Shown here in pieces: positions 1 to 9,777 of a DNA stretch of 64,000 bases. The position numbers and the translations under genes are program-made. Source of the stretch: Leptobrachium leishanense (taxonomy: Eukaryota; Chordata; Amphibia; Anura; Megophryidae); NCBI GenBank assembly GCA_009667805.1, contig CM019066.1, positions 331,396,077 to 331,460,076 of the forward strand, in the 5' to 3' direction. The notes beneath the pieces were generated by a model that had not been told where the DNA came from, searched no databases, and worked only from the letters and a program-made list of their open reading frames with translations. Numbering within the stretch: the stretch's first letter is position 1; each line of letters opens with the position of its first letter.

Positions 1-951
1 ACGGAATGCCCAAGTTCCCGAGGCCTGGTCCCAGGTGGGCGCAACAAAGGTGCCCTGCACGGTACAGGAGTCCGTTTCCAGTGAGGGATTTGGACGAGTA
101 GGAGTGTCACGGTCACGTAGACCCCTGGATACTGAGTGACACAGGTAGGAGGCAGGGTTACCAGGGAACCTCGTGCCCACATAGGCAGAAGGCATCGGGG
201 TAGATGTAACCCGTGGGACGTCCTGGATCATTCCACTGGTGGACACTGCCACACCGGCCTGGAGACGGTTCTTCCTTTGTTGTCTCCGCGCCTTAGATTT
301 AGACTTCCTCGTACAGGTCTCATCCGTCTGGGTGCTGAGGACAATAGGATCGGTCACCTCGATGTTGCCCACATAATCACGTCGTTGACCAGGTGGCCCT
401 TTGCTGCGCCGTGCGGTCTGTAGCAGGCTTTTAGCTTCAGAGTCATCGGTCTCCCAGTAATCGTCTGACTTTCCATGGATTGCAGGTTCTACTATCGCAG
501 CGATTATTGGTCTGCTGGGCATGTCATACCTTGTATCGGTGGGCACACAGGTAGGCAGATAGTCCTCTTCACCGGTTTCCCACTCTGAATCTGAACCACT
601 AGGGGGCATAAAGTCCAGGTGTGGGTTATAGAGCGTGGACTGCTGGCTGAGGGTGATGGGAGTAACTGTCGCCACCATAGTGATGTTATTGGATTGGTGT
701 GCAGCTTCCCTGATCTTCAATGCCTCTTCAAATCTCGCTCGGTCTTCTAGGCGAACCAGAGTTCCGTTGGAGGCATACACGCAGCCAGGTGGTACAGGGT
801 CTGAAACCTGGGTGGCAACCCCTACCACATTCTGACTGGTGAGTGCACTGTCCTGGGCTGTTTCCCTCAACAACGTCTCTGGATCTGAGTCGTCGGAAGC
901 TATATAACCGAGTGGTATAAAATTATAGAGGGGGTCACGTGCGTGGTGACG
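1..951 (-). CDS. Unidentified partial ORF running off the left edge
   Basis: On the minus strand one frame is open from the codon after a stop at 952-954 to base 1: 317 codons without a stop, and the frame continues outside the window. The first in-frame ATG is at 678-676, leaving 226 codons; the 5' part before it has no ATG, so the start may lie there by splicing or the element may be 5'-truncated. The predicted protein has acidic serine-rich patches (DDSDPE, SGSDSEWETGEEDY, KSDDYWETDDSEA) followed by a basic stretch (RKSKSKARRQQRKNR). I recognise no catalytic domain in the visible part. It abuts the hairpin chain and a piggyBac-like terminus at 1595, so it may be the N-terminal part of a transposon protein; acidic N-termini occur in piggyBac transposases, but that is weak evidence. 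It could also be a retroelement gag-like protein. Confidence 0.55.
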
Positions 952-1330
952 TCATCAGCAGGCGTCCCCATGCTTTTCAATGGAGGGGAGGGGGGGCTCC
1001 TTCGGAGCCCTCTATCTCCCCAACCATTGAAGCTAGGGAGATGCCGTTTACACCGCTGGAGAGCCTCCCCTTTCCAGCGATGTATGGCATTAACCATTTC
1101 GCCGCCAGATCACGTTGCGGCGCCAATTGGCGCCAAAACGCGATTCAAACCTGGAGGGGGGCTGACATCTTGGATGTCAGCCAAGCCTCCAGGTCCCCCC
1201 CCACCCACTGACAACCTCACCATATGTGTGAGGATGTCAGTGGGCCAGTTAACCATCTAGCTGCCATGTAGAGATAAGGGGATCCTAAGGATCCCTTTAT
1301 CTCCCGATCCATGGCAGCTAGATGGTCATA
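930..1330. repeat. Chain of adjacent hairpins beside a piggyBac-like terminus
   Basis: Consecutive inverted repeats tile this stretch. Seen: the palindrome GGCGCCAATTGGCGCC at 1119-1134; GGCTGACATC and GATGTCAGCC around a 3-base loop at 1160-1182; arms CCCACTGACA and TGTCAGTGGG at 1204-1244; and a long stem at 1253-1325 with outer arms CCATCTAGCTGCCATG and CATGGCAGCTAGATGG. The same architecture with different stem sequences occurs at 34909-35544, in the opposite orientation. Confidence 0.75.
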
Positions 1331-1598
1331 TTTGCCACCATTTGAAAGGCCTGATTATGGCCTTTCCAATGATACCAAACGTGACCAGGTTTGGTTTTAA
1401 AAAAAAATAAAAATTAAATAAAAAAAATAAATAAAAAAATTAAATAAAATAAAAAAATGTTTTTTTTTTAAAAGTTTTTTTGTCTGGGGGGAGTTTAATT
1501 AAATAATACCTATGCTGTCATCTAAAAATAAATAGCACAAAATGGTCAGAATGAGCGCAGCGCACATAGGTGAACTGTCTCAGCAGTGAAGGGGTTAA
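1331..1598 (-). mobile_element. piggyBac-like element end (TTAACCCCTTCACTGCTGAG)
   Basis: Read on the minus strand from 1598, the sequence starts TTAACCCCTTCACTGCTGAG. That resembles the end of the element at 34392, which starts TTAACCCTTTCGCTGCTGAG, and TTAA is the piggyBac target site. It continues through an A/T-rich stretch (1398-1470) and a TTTGGTATCATTGGAA motif that is also present next to the hairpins of the second copy. The other end of this element is not identified; it may lie left of the window and include the ORF at 1-951. Confidence 0.5.
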
Positions 1599-1959
1599 AA
1601 AGCAAACGCATGTAAAAATTGGGTATTTCTAGTCTCGGGACAAAATTTTAAACCTATTTAGCTGGGGTCGTTTTGGGTGGTTGTAGATTTTGGGGATTAA
1701 ATTCCAAAAAAGTGTGTTTTTACCATTTTTTTCCTCATATTTCATATTTTTTTTATAGTAAATTATTCGATATGATGGAAATAATGGTATTTCTAGAAAG
1801 TCCATTTAATGGCGGGAAAAAGGGTGTATAATATGTGTGGGTTGAATAAACGAGTAAGAGGAAAATTTGACCTAAACACTAACAGCGCAGAAACATAAAA
1901 ACAGCAGCGGTCACTAAAAGACGGATTTGTGTAAAACCGCCCGGTCACTAAGGGGTTAA
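1599..1959 (-). mobile_element. piggyBac-like terminus, non-autonomous
   Basis: Minus-strand reading from 1959 gives TTAACCCCTTAGTGACCGGG, with TTAA at 1956-1959 and another TTAA at 1595-1598. The block between the two has no coding potential. It may be the outer part of an older piggyBac-like element into which the element ending at 1598 inserted, or a separate MITE. The two TTAACCCCTT ends face the same way, so a simple two-ended MITE is not demonstrated. Confidence 0.4.
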
Positions 1960-2173
1960 ACCTTTATGTTTTTGGTACTGAAGAGGTGTGATATTGCCAC
2001 TTTAGATTCAAAACTGAGCATATTGAACATTGAACATTATAGTTTATTTTGGTAGATACAATCAAGAGTAAGTAACTATTGTCCTTAGTAAAATATTTTC
2101 TCTCTTTGCTATCTTGCACAGTTACACTGAAGAATACGTTGTGTGGATACCTGTAGTACAGACATTATCATTC
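1960..2173. other. Unassigned A/T-rich spacer
   Basis: No gene or repeat end is recognised here. Confidence 0.4.
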
Positions 2174-2700
2174 AGTGCACTAGAGGTGTGCACGGTTGGA
2201 AAATTTGTCTCTTTTTGTTTCAAAATATTTTAGTTTTCGTAATTTCGTATCGTAATTTCATCTTGTTTCGTTTCATAATTTTGTTTTGTTTCATTCGCTA
2301 TATGGGATCACTAAAAACCCTGTTGTAAATTGGGATTGATTCAATATTTGATATCGAATTTCAGATCATTAAATAAAGCCCCAATAAATCAAAGTCTGCT
2401 TTTAGGCAAGCTAGGGTTAAATATTGAGCTGTCCATGGGCCTGTGGTGCTGACAACAGATTCAGCACCACAGGCCAATTTACAGGGACAGGGTGCTTTGT
2501 AAAACAGTCAAACGAATCTGATTCGTTTCATAATGTTGTTTGCTTTAGTACTTGCATGTAATGTAAGTTGGGATTGATTTGGTCTTTGATATTGATTCAA
2601 ATTTCTGATCACTAAATAAAAACACCAATGAAACAAATCCTGCTCAGTAATCATTTAATCAATGGTTTTCTTGTGAAACCGTATAGTGAATCAAATTAGT

Positions 2701-2731
<31 letters not shown>

Positions 2732-2935
2732 TCATTTTGTTTTAGTTTTTTTGTTTTTTTTGTGAAAGGATTTTACCAGGAAGGATACATTGAGATTTCT
2801 CTCGTTTTCAAGTATGTCCTGGGTGGCGAGTATGTACCGTCAGATTAAATCAATTCATTATTTCGGAAGTACTTCTGAAATCCGAATTAACAAATTTTCA
2901 AAGGAATTGCGATTAGTTACGAAACGAATGCGTAC
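2174..2935 (+). mobile_element. Degraded hAT MITE, family TAGAGGTGTGCAC
   Basis: Begins TAGAGGTGTGCACGG and shares most of its length with the complete copy at 40935-41551, including a segment with AGCACCACAGGCC arms near 2432-2475 and the terminal block at 2845-2935. The right terminus is mutated, so no target duplication can be read. A (TA)n run lies at 2700-2727 and a SINE tail fragment is inserted at 2767-2838. Confidence 0.6.
2767..2838 (-). mobile_element. V-SINE-like tail fragment
   Basis: The reverse complement carries the GAGAAATCTCAATGTATCC and TCCTGGTAAAAT block that ends the fuller SINE copies at 10500, 21968 and 23594. Only the 3' part and a little of the central region (CGCCACCCAGGACATACTTG) remain. 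Confidence 0.65.
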
Positions 2936-3066
2936 GGAAAATGATGTCACCAAAATACACCCCAATTTATTATACAAACACATGGGCGCTGCTTACCTCA
3001 TTCTGGACATAGTTTCTTTGTTTAAATAAAACGGTATGGGTGGAGGCTTTTCCCCTATTGACTTTC

Positions 3067-3106
3067 TCAACTGTTGAAGCCCATGAATGGGTGAAACGCG
3101 TCTTGG
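3067..3106 (+). ncRNA. Degenerate hammerhead-like motif
   Basis: The order is stem I arm TCAA, core CTGTTGA (consensus CTGANGA, so one core A is changed to T), stem II AGCCCA/TGGGT closed by TGAA, then GAAACGCGTC with a minimal stem III, then stem I return TTGG. It closely resembles the two better copies in the Penelope-like arms at 4092 and 5467. The A-to-T change at an invariant core position predicts an inactive ribozyme. Confidence 0.5.
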
Positions 3107-3233
3107 TATTTCTTGTATGTTATTTTATTTTGTTGTCACCAATAAACTCCCCTTTTTCAATAAATTAGGTTGTATTTTGGTGACATCATTTTCGGTCAGG
3201 GAATACCCTGTATACGGAACTCAACCGTATACA

Positions 3234-3577
3234 GAGTGAGTCCTAACCAATGCACCAAAAGCTGCTCCTCTGAGCAACTGCATGCCCCTCCTGCTGATTT
3301 CAGCTAAGGAGAGGCAGAAAAATGGTGGGTTTTATTTATAAACGCACCAAGCACTTCCCATTTGGGGTTGAAAACAAAAACATGGAAAAAGGAACAGCAG
3401 CAAAAATAAGCAGGAGCAGCTTTTGGTACATTGGTTAGGACTCACTCTGCAAAGAGGTGCCTTGATGGGGCGAGTGAGCTTACTCTTCAATGTCCATTCA
3501 AGCAAACTAAAACCTCTGATAGTGTTTTGTTGCACATGGAATTTTATAGAAATTAGCGCAGATGACATCTTTTTTTT
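3234..3577 (+). repeat. Dispersed repeat family C, copy with inverted middle
   Basis: Shares GCAAAGAGGTGCCTTGATGG and following sequence with 6440-6562 and, more diverged, 32050-32192. Inverted arms at 3234-3262 and 3414-3454 (around GCACCAAAAGCTGCTCC and its complement) enclose a middle block. That block is in the opposite orientation to the one at about 6270-6410, although the flank after the arm is the same. No coding sequence is seen. The class is unknown. Confidence 0.6.
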
Positions 3578-4415
3578 CTTAGCTGATTTGATTGGAAAAC
3601 TTCAATGGTACTCTCAATGTTCTGATTGGGAGATCATAAGTCCTATTGATAAAAAATAGAAAACTCCATGGTGCAAATAACGTCTGTATAGTCAGGTGAC
3701 ACAATTCTGTGAGGTATTGTAAGTAAAAAACTCACAAGTGTAGAGCCGAATATGGCTCAATATTAATCGCCTCTTGACCACTCTGGGGGGTTATTCCCCT
3801 TGTATGGAATCTTCACACTTGAAATCAATCGTGGGGTTGACCTCTGGTGGGTTTCTTTCACTCTTTAGAGATAAAAGGACACTTCCATTGCGCAGATATC
3901 AGTGACTTAGATGAGTAAATACGAAAAATGGATACTTACAATCTTTAGAGCCTCTTAAAGAAGTGGCTCAGTAGGAATGCTTGTCAAAAATCTGGTGATC
4001 GATGGATTGGTTTCCCGATGGAAGGTGAACCAAAAAATCAAATGTGCACTATAATATCAATGCAGCATTTAATAGTATTAAAATACAATAAAAGAGACGC
4101 GTTTCACCCAACCAACTGTGGGCTTCCTCAGTCTTACATGATTTGACTTAATACAGTTGTTAAATAGTGGTGTGGTGATCAATACCTAGGATCACCTGTG
4201 ATTATCGTTCGCAATTGCGTTTCAAATCTGAATCCGGCGTGCGCTCCACGGTGGTACTTCCGGTCAGACAGATCTAAGTTTTACCGCACTTCCTTGCGTT
4301 CCAATTGGACTCTGACGTGCGTTCCACTTCAAAAACTTCCGGTTTTTAGAGCGCTATCGCCCGATCTAATATCAGTAACAACATATATTCAATATCAACA
4401 CATTTAAGTATAACA
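3578..4415 (-). repeat. Left inverted arm (pLTR) of the Penelope-like element
   Basis: It is the inverted copy of 5187-6024 with few differences. In the orientation of the endonuclease ORF it lies downstream. It carries a hammerhead-like motif on the minus strand (4135-4092) and several ACTTCC/CTTCCGG motifs at 4254-4355 that resemble ETS-factor sites. Confidence 0.8.
4092..4135 (-). ncRNA. Hammerhead ribozyme motif in left arm
   Basis: Minus-strand order: AAGA (stem I), CTGAGGA (core CTGANGA), stem II arms GCCCA and TGGGT around an 8-base loop, GAAACGCGTC (core GAAA, two-base-pair stem III with a two-base loop, then the GTC cleavage triplet), and TCTT (stem I return, complementary to AAGA). 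All invariant core bases that I can place are present. A very short stem III is typical of hammerheads in Penelope-like elements. Self-cleavage is inferred, not shown. Confidence 0.7.
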
Positions 4416-4590
4416 AATATTACAGTCTAAAAGGAACTCATAACAAAGTGAGCATACAATAAAAATCCGATTAAAATATATCCCAGATGGATATTATATC
4501 GCAATATTGATTAAGATGTAAGTACAACCCTACATTGCAATATCCAAATGAGATATGATAGTCTATAATAAATCATAACAATGAATAAAA

Positions 4591-5223
4591 TTATAAAAAA
4601 TGACAAAGTTCAAACTCGGCGTTTAAACCATTCGGTTCAAGGGTATTCAATCTATATATCCATCTCATTTCAGTTTTAGCTAATTTCAACTCTAGATTTT
4701 CTCCTCTCCAGTTTTTTGTTACTTTTTCAATACCGAAAAATTCTAGGCCTATAGGATTATTATTGTGTTTGAGTCTAAAGTGATTGGAAACACAATGTTT
4801 CTCATAACCTCTATTGATGTTGTAAATATGTTCGTTTACACAGACCTGTAATGCTCGTGTAGTTTTGCCTATGTAACATTTGTTGCAAGGGCATCGTAAT
4901 AAATATATGAGGTATTTAGAGAAACAAGTTAGTTTATCTCTAATTTTATACTTATTTTGATTAACATGAAATGTGGTGATTTGTCTTTTCTTGTTGTGTG
5001 ACTTCCTGCAACTAATACAATCTCCACATCCATAAAATCCAGGTGTTAGACCAAACCAATTTATCTGATCGTGAGGTTCCCGTAAATGATTCTTCACTAG
5101 TTTCTGCCTTAGACTGCCTCCACCTCTATATATAACTCGAGGTTGTGCAGGTAAAATTGCAGGTTGTGCAGGTTGTGCAGGTATATTGTTATACTTAAAT
5201 GTGTTGATATTGAATATATGTTG
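4591..5223 (-). pseudogene. GIY-YIG endonuclease fragment of a Penelope-like element
   Basis: The frame is open from 5223 to the stop at 4591; the first ATG is at 5097, giving 168 residues. Before the ATG the frame reads IPAQPAQPAILPAQP and then VIYRGGGSLRQKLV, the linker that follows the reverse transcriptase in this family. After it come CGDCISC cysteines (residues 24-30), the GIY-like YLIYLL (62-67), CYIG (74-77), TTR (79-81), NEH (88-90) and, at the end, WIYRLNTLEPNGLN (146-159). The enzyme would nick DNA to prime insertion. Residue 86, four before the histidine, is Cys (TGT) where the catalytic Arg of GIY-YIG enzymes sits (Arg27 in I-TevI), consistent with CGT to TGT decay. The reverse transcriptase is absent, so this copy cannot be autonomous. 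Confidence 0.85.
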
Positions 5224-6024
5224 TTACTGATATTAGATCGGGCGATAGCGCTCTAAAAACCGGAAGTTTTTGAAGTGGAACGCACATCAGAGTCCAATTG
5301 GAACGCAAGGAAGTGTGGTAAAACTTAGATCTGTCTGACCGGAAGTACCACCGTGGAGCGCACGCCGGATTCAGATTTGAAACGCAATTACGAACGATAA
5401 TCACAGGTGATCCTAGGTATTGATCACCACACCACTATTTAACAACTGTATTAAGTCAAATCATGTAAGACTGAGGAAGCCCACAGTTGGTTGGGTGAAA
5501 CGCGTCTCTTTTATTGTATTTTAATACTATTAAATGCTGCATTGATATTATAGTGCACATTTGATTTTTTGGTTCACCTTCCATCGGGAAACCAATCCAT
5601 CGATCACCAGATTTTTGACAAGCATTCCTACTGAGCCACTTCTTTAAGAGGCTCTAAAGATTGTAAGTATCCATTTTTCGTATTTACTCATCTAAGTCAC
5701 TGATATCTGCGCAATGGAAGTGTCCTTTTATGTCTAAAGAGTGAAATAAACCCACCAGAGGTCAACCCCACGATTGATTTAAAGTGTGAAGATTCCATAC
5801 AAGGGGAATGACCCCCCAGAGTGGTCAAGAGGCGATTAATATTGAGCCATATTCGGCTCTACACTTGTGAGTTTTTTACTTACAATACCTCACAGAATTG
5901 TGTCACTTGACTATACAGATGTTATTTGCACCATGGAGTTTTCTATTTTTTATCAATAGGACTTATGATCTCCCAATCAGAACATTGAGAGTACCATTGA
6001 AGTTTTCCAATCAAATCAGCTAAG
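5187..6024 (+). repeat. Right inverted arm (pLTR) of the Penelope-like element
   Basis: Inverted copy of 3578-4415, the same length. It carries the hammerhead-like motif on the plus strand. The inner boundary lies near a short GCAGGTTGT direct repeat at 5139-5182. Confidence 0.8.
5467..5510 (+). ncRNA. Hammerhead ribozyme motif in right arm
   Basis: Identical in its core to the motif at 4135-4092: AAGA, CTGAGGA, stem II GCCCA/TGGGT, GAAACGCGTC and TCTT. It is on the strand opposite to the endonuclease ORF because the arms are inverted. Confidence 0.7.
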
Positions 6025-6562
6025 TGCGCTCACACCGGGGTTCACGCTCCATTTTTTCTATCATTGTATTGTATAAGGGTGTACATAGGTGTTTATCTGA
6101 GCAGCCATTTATTAAGTATCATATAGCGCTAACTGTTCTCTCTTATATCATTATCTTTTTTTTCTTGTTATGGTTTATACATGAACTGGGCTGTTACTCC
6201 TGGCTGTTGCAGCCGCTCTGGTGAGTACGAGCGCGACACCATTTTTTCTATATGTATGTATATTATGCTGTAACACCAGTTAGTCATTTTTGCTGCTGTT
6301 CCTTTTTCCATATTTTTGTTTTCAACCCCAAATGGGAAATGCTTGGTGCGTGTATAAATAAAACCCACCATTTTTCTGCCTCTCCTTAGCTGAAAAAGGA
6401 GCAGGAGAGCATGCAGCTGCTTAGAGGAGCAGCTTTTGGTACATTCGTTAGGACTCAATCTGCAAAGAGGTGCCTTGATGGTGCGAGTGAGCTTACCCTT
6501 CAATGGCCATTCAAGCAAACTAAAACCTCTGATAGTGTTTTGTTGAGCTATACACACACAAC
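6025..6562 (+). repeat. Dispersed repeat family C, second copy
   Basis: CTTGTTATGGTTTATACATG at about 6164 and the blocks at 6270-6560 match the copy at 31740-32110 in the same order and orientation. The segment at about 6270-6410 is inverted relative to the copy at 3277-3400. It ends near GATAGTGTTTTGTTG at 6545. No ORF of note. Confidence 0.6.
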
Positions 6563-7540
6563 CTGAATCCAATGAAGTTTTTTTAAAAAGAAAAATGAGA
6601 ATTTTTTTTTAGATATTGTTACATTTGTTTTTAAAACTACACCTTTCTAAATGTAAAGGAAAACTCTAGATGAAATGACCGCTTAAGCAAATTTTAAATA
6701 TCCACGTGTGCTGCTATGAAACAGCGTTCTGCTGCCAGACACTGGTTAGTCAGAAGAGTGCTGAGGGAGACTACACTACAGGATACATTGTCATTTTTTT
6801 ATTCTATCTTCTTTACTCCACAATTTTAGTTTATTTCCACATAATTTATTTTGACAAAACTATTTAAAAAACAAAGTTCATATATTATGTAAACATTTCA
6901 CAATATTCAAGAAATGATCTCCAGCAGCATCATGTGGTCCTTTCCCTGATAAGAGAGCCGCACTCAGACTACCTTTCACTTACGCATGCATTTGTGACTA
7001 ATTTGACCCCTTCTTGGATGCATCTCAGTTTTATGATTCATATTATCTAGATCCTCATGAATGTGCCACAGTGATAGTCAGATGGATGAGGAAAAACATG
7101 ATTATTTTCCAAGGTTATGTAGGGAACTGATATTTGTTTGTTCAAAAAACCTTTCATATCCCAGATCACCTGGCAGTAGAACGGACATCAAAAAAAGGGC
7201 TAAGGACTCCAAGTTAAACGGTAAAAAGAATAAGTGCAAAAGTTCACCATTCTCAAATCTCTTTTTTTTCTCTTTCCAGTAATCCTACTGTGAGAATAGA
7301 TATACAATGTCAAAGAATTGTATTTCTGATCTATGAACTGGTAATAAAAATTCTTAAAATTACACTTTTGACCCCTTCGCTCGCAAAATCGAGTTAACTA
7401 ATTTTTGCATTGTAACAAATTAAAAAGCAATAATTATCATATCAAGACCCAGTTTGCATATCATTTTAAATCGAGATTAGTGTTCCCCCTGTGGAGAACA
7501 TTTTAACTCTATATAACCCTAAACAAACTACAAGGAGCAG
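6563..7540. other. Unassigned A/T-rich sequence
   Basis: No gene is recognised. GACCCCTTCGCTCGC at about 7370 weakly resembles the piggyBac-like family ends seen at 25257 and 27113, but no partner end was found. Confidence 0.35.
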
Positions 7541-7652
7541 CTTTAACACCCATTACAAAAAAGTTGTCATCTGCGCTTATTCCCATTATACCATGTGAAA
7601 CAAAAGACAATTAGAGGCTTTGGTTTCTATTAATGGCCATTAGGAGAAGCCT
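7541..7652 (-). repeat. Repeat family C fragment
   Basis: On the minus strand it contains the AGAAACCAAAGCCTCTAATT block, a TTTTGTTTCACA block and an AATGGGAATAAGCGCAGATG block, as at 32110-32190. It runs directly into a Harbinger-like fragment on its right. Confidence 0.6.
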
Positions 7653-7792
7653 CCATGGACTCCATGGAGGGAATGCTCACATTAGCGCTGCAGCAAGCAT
7701 CCTAGAGGCTAGCGGCCACTGCGAGGCAGGCTGCTGGATTCGGCGCCTGCCCTGTAATCTACTTGTAAAACAGGGACGCTAGAGGGAGATTA
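7653..7792 (+). mobile_element. Fragment of Harbinger-like MITE
   Basis: GCCTCCATGGACTCCATGGA, then CATCCTAGAGG, GGCAGGCTGCTGGA and AAACAGGGACGC, match the right half of the element at 47635-48340 (48130-48270). Both termini are missing. Confidence 0.6.
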
Positions 7793-8804
7793 GTAACCAC
7801 AAATTTTTCCCCATAGTGTCCTCGTTTTAGTTTAGACAGGTGATAAGGCTCATTGTGTGAAATATCTTGATTATAATAAACACATTCAGCTTCTTTTTGT
7901 TTTAGAAAATCTCGTTCTAAAGTTTCATAAAAATACAAATGCTGCAAACTAAATGTAGTAATGAACTGACACGATGAAAAAGTAGCGTTGCTCATGTTTC
8001 TATAACGGCTTTTAAAAGATTTATTATGTCAAAACTCTACAGAGAATATACAGGAAAAGCAGATTACAATTGCAGCAGCTGTGAGGAAGCACAAGTTCAA
8101 GAAAATATCTTCTTTTAAGAAAAAAAAAAAGATTTTTACTTCTTACAAAAATTGTTTTAAGTGATTCCACAAACTGTAGTTTATAATGTTCAAAGCAAAA
8201 CTGCTCATTGATCTGAATTCCAAGGTATTACAAGAATGGCAATGGGAAAATTCTTCTCTTCCCTTTTTTTTTCACGAATTGTATTTCCAACAAAAGATTT
8301 CCTCTGGCAATGAGTAAGAATGTCTTGGAATGAATATGTGCAGCTAATTAAAATTTCAATATAAGAGAATCCTAATACAAAAGATATAAACCTAACAGTT
8401 TTCTTTTTCTTGTTTAGCAACAGCGGGGAAAAAAAATACACGTGTAAACATAGACAACATATGTACACAATGTCAAAACAGCTAAAGGGACTACAGCATT
8501 CTTGTTACTTTATTTTTTTAAGGCGTTGTTATTCATTGCAAAAATAAACAGCTCCAGATTAAGTGCCGGGCACTCACGTTACAAATGATACTGTACTCTG
8601 GATTTCTCATTATAAATCCGGTTCCAAGTTAAAGATAATGCCAAAGATGATTTAACTATTCAGTGTCAATGTGACCGTATAGTGTGGGGATGTGACTTGA
8701 GATAAGGTTATTCAGCTTTATTTTAACTGATACAATTCTCCTGAAGATATTTTGTATGTTTTAATTTTAAAAACATAATTACAAACGCTTCATTTTCCAG
8801 TTTG
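7793..8804. other. Unassigned A/T-rich sequence
   Basis: No recognised coding sequence or repeat terminus. Short ORFs here look random. Confidence 0.35.
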
Positions 8805-8886
8805 GACTTACATGAAAACGACAGAAATCTCAATGCATCCTTCCTGGTAAAATACTTTATCAAAATAAATAAATAAATAAATAATT
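8805..8886 (+). mobile_element. V-SINE-like tail fragment with (AAAT)n end
   Basis: GAAATCTCAATGCATCCTTCC followed by GGTAAAATACTTTATCAAAAT and then (AAAT)n matches the 3' end of the fuller SINE copies. The tRNA-like head and central domain are absent. Confidence 0.6.
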
Positions 8887-9232
8887 GTCTAGTGAAAACT
8901 GCACTAACACAATAAAAGGTTTGTTGTTATAAATAATGACATTCGGCTTACTTCAGTAACTCATCCCCGTTAATCCAACCTTATAGAAAAATGTGTAAAG
9001 TTTGCTGAAAATGCCATCATAGATAGCTATATCGCTATCATAGACGCCTTCCACCTAATGTGGATTTAAAAGGATAAAGCTCCACACCTTAGATTATGAT
9101 TGTGTTACCATCTATCTAGGCCACCATCATATTGAATTCTGCCTGTCATTTGTTTAGAACTCAGATGCGCCATCGCCTGTCTCTTACAGCTCTTTTGATC
9201 TCAGCTGACAGGTAAACATTGGCAGCTCTGAC

Positions 9233-9777
9233 TAGGCTTGTGCACCGATTTTTTTTTTCGGTTCGGTTCGATTTTTCGGATTTTTAAACTTTTCGATTCG
9301 GCTCGTTTCGACCGATTTCTGTTTCGATTCGGTTCGGCTCGATTCGTTTTTCGTGTACATTTTTTTTTTCGGAATATCGACCATTTTTCGTATTTTCGTG
9401 TCACTTTGCTCATTTTTTGTATCGACTTTTCGTAATTTCGGAAATTTTTCGTTTTTCGGAATTGTACATGGTTTCGGAATTTCAACCGTTTTTGGTATTT
9501 TCGTGTCACTTTGCTCGTTTTTTGTATCGACTTTTCGTAATTTCGGAAATTTTCGTTTTTCGGAACGTCTGTTCTCGTTTCAAAGCAATAAATTTCGATT
9601 TGACACATTTCAAGTCCATTCGAAAATTCCGAAAATATTTAGTTTCGGCTCGGAAAACTTTTCGGATCTGCCATTTTCGGATCTAAACATTTTCGGAAAT
9701 TCGGCCGCATCCGAAAACACGAATCGGGAAATTTCGTGAAAATTCCGAAATTCCGAAACCCGAAACGCACATCCCTA
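9233..9777 (+). mobile_element. hAT MITE, ends TAGGcTTGTGC / GCACATCCCTA
   Basis: The element is bounded by a perfect 8-bp duplication GCTCTGAC (9225-9232 and 9778-9785), diagnostic of hAT transposition. Imperfect terminal inverted repeats TAGGCTTGTGC and TAGGGATGTGC begin each end. The 545-bp interior is a low-complexity TTTTTCGGAAATT-type sequence with no transposase. Confidence 0.85.

Larger units (their letters stand above)
3578..6024 (-). mobile_element. Penelope-like element with inverted terminal arms
   Basis: Two arms of equal length (3578-4415 and 5187-6024, 838 bp each) are inverted copies flanking a 771-bp core that encodes a GIY-YIG endonuclease on the minus strand. Penelope-like elements encode a reverse transcriptase followed by a GIY-YIG endonuclease and carry terminal repeats (pLTRs) that can be inverted and can contain hammerhead ribozymes. 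This copy keeps only the extreme C-terminal coding part; the reverse transcriptase is missing. The arms differ at several CpG sites (for example CGC against CAC), which suggests decay by deamination after insertion. The surrounding sequence is repeat family C, so the true outer boundary could be a little different. Confidence 0.82.

Noticed and set aside
4198..5404. Two identical-looking 69-codon ORFs on opposite strands (4198-4407 and 5195-5404)
   Set aside because: They are the same piece of the inverted Penelope arms; no motif and non-ATG start.
9201..9739. Phe/Arg-rich ORFs on both strands
   Set aside because: Low-complexity interior of a hAT MITE with an 8-bp duplication.
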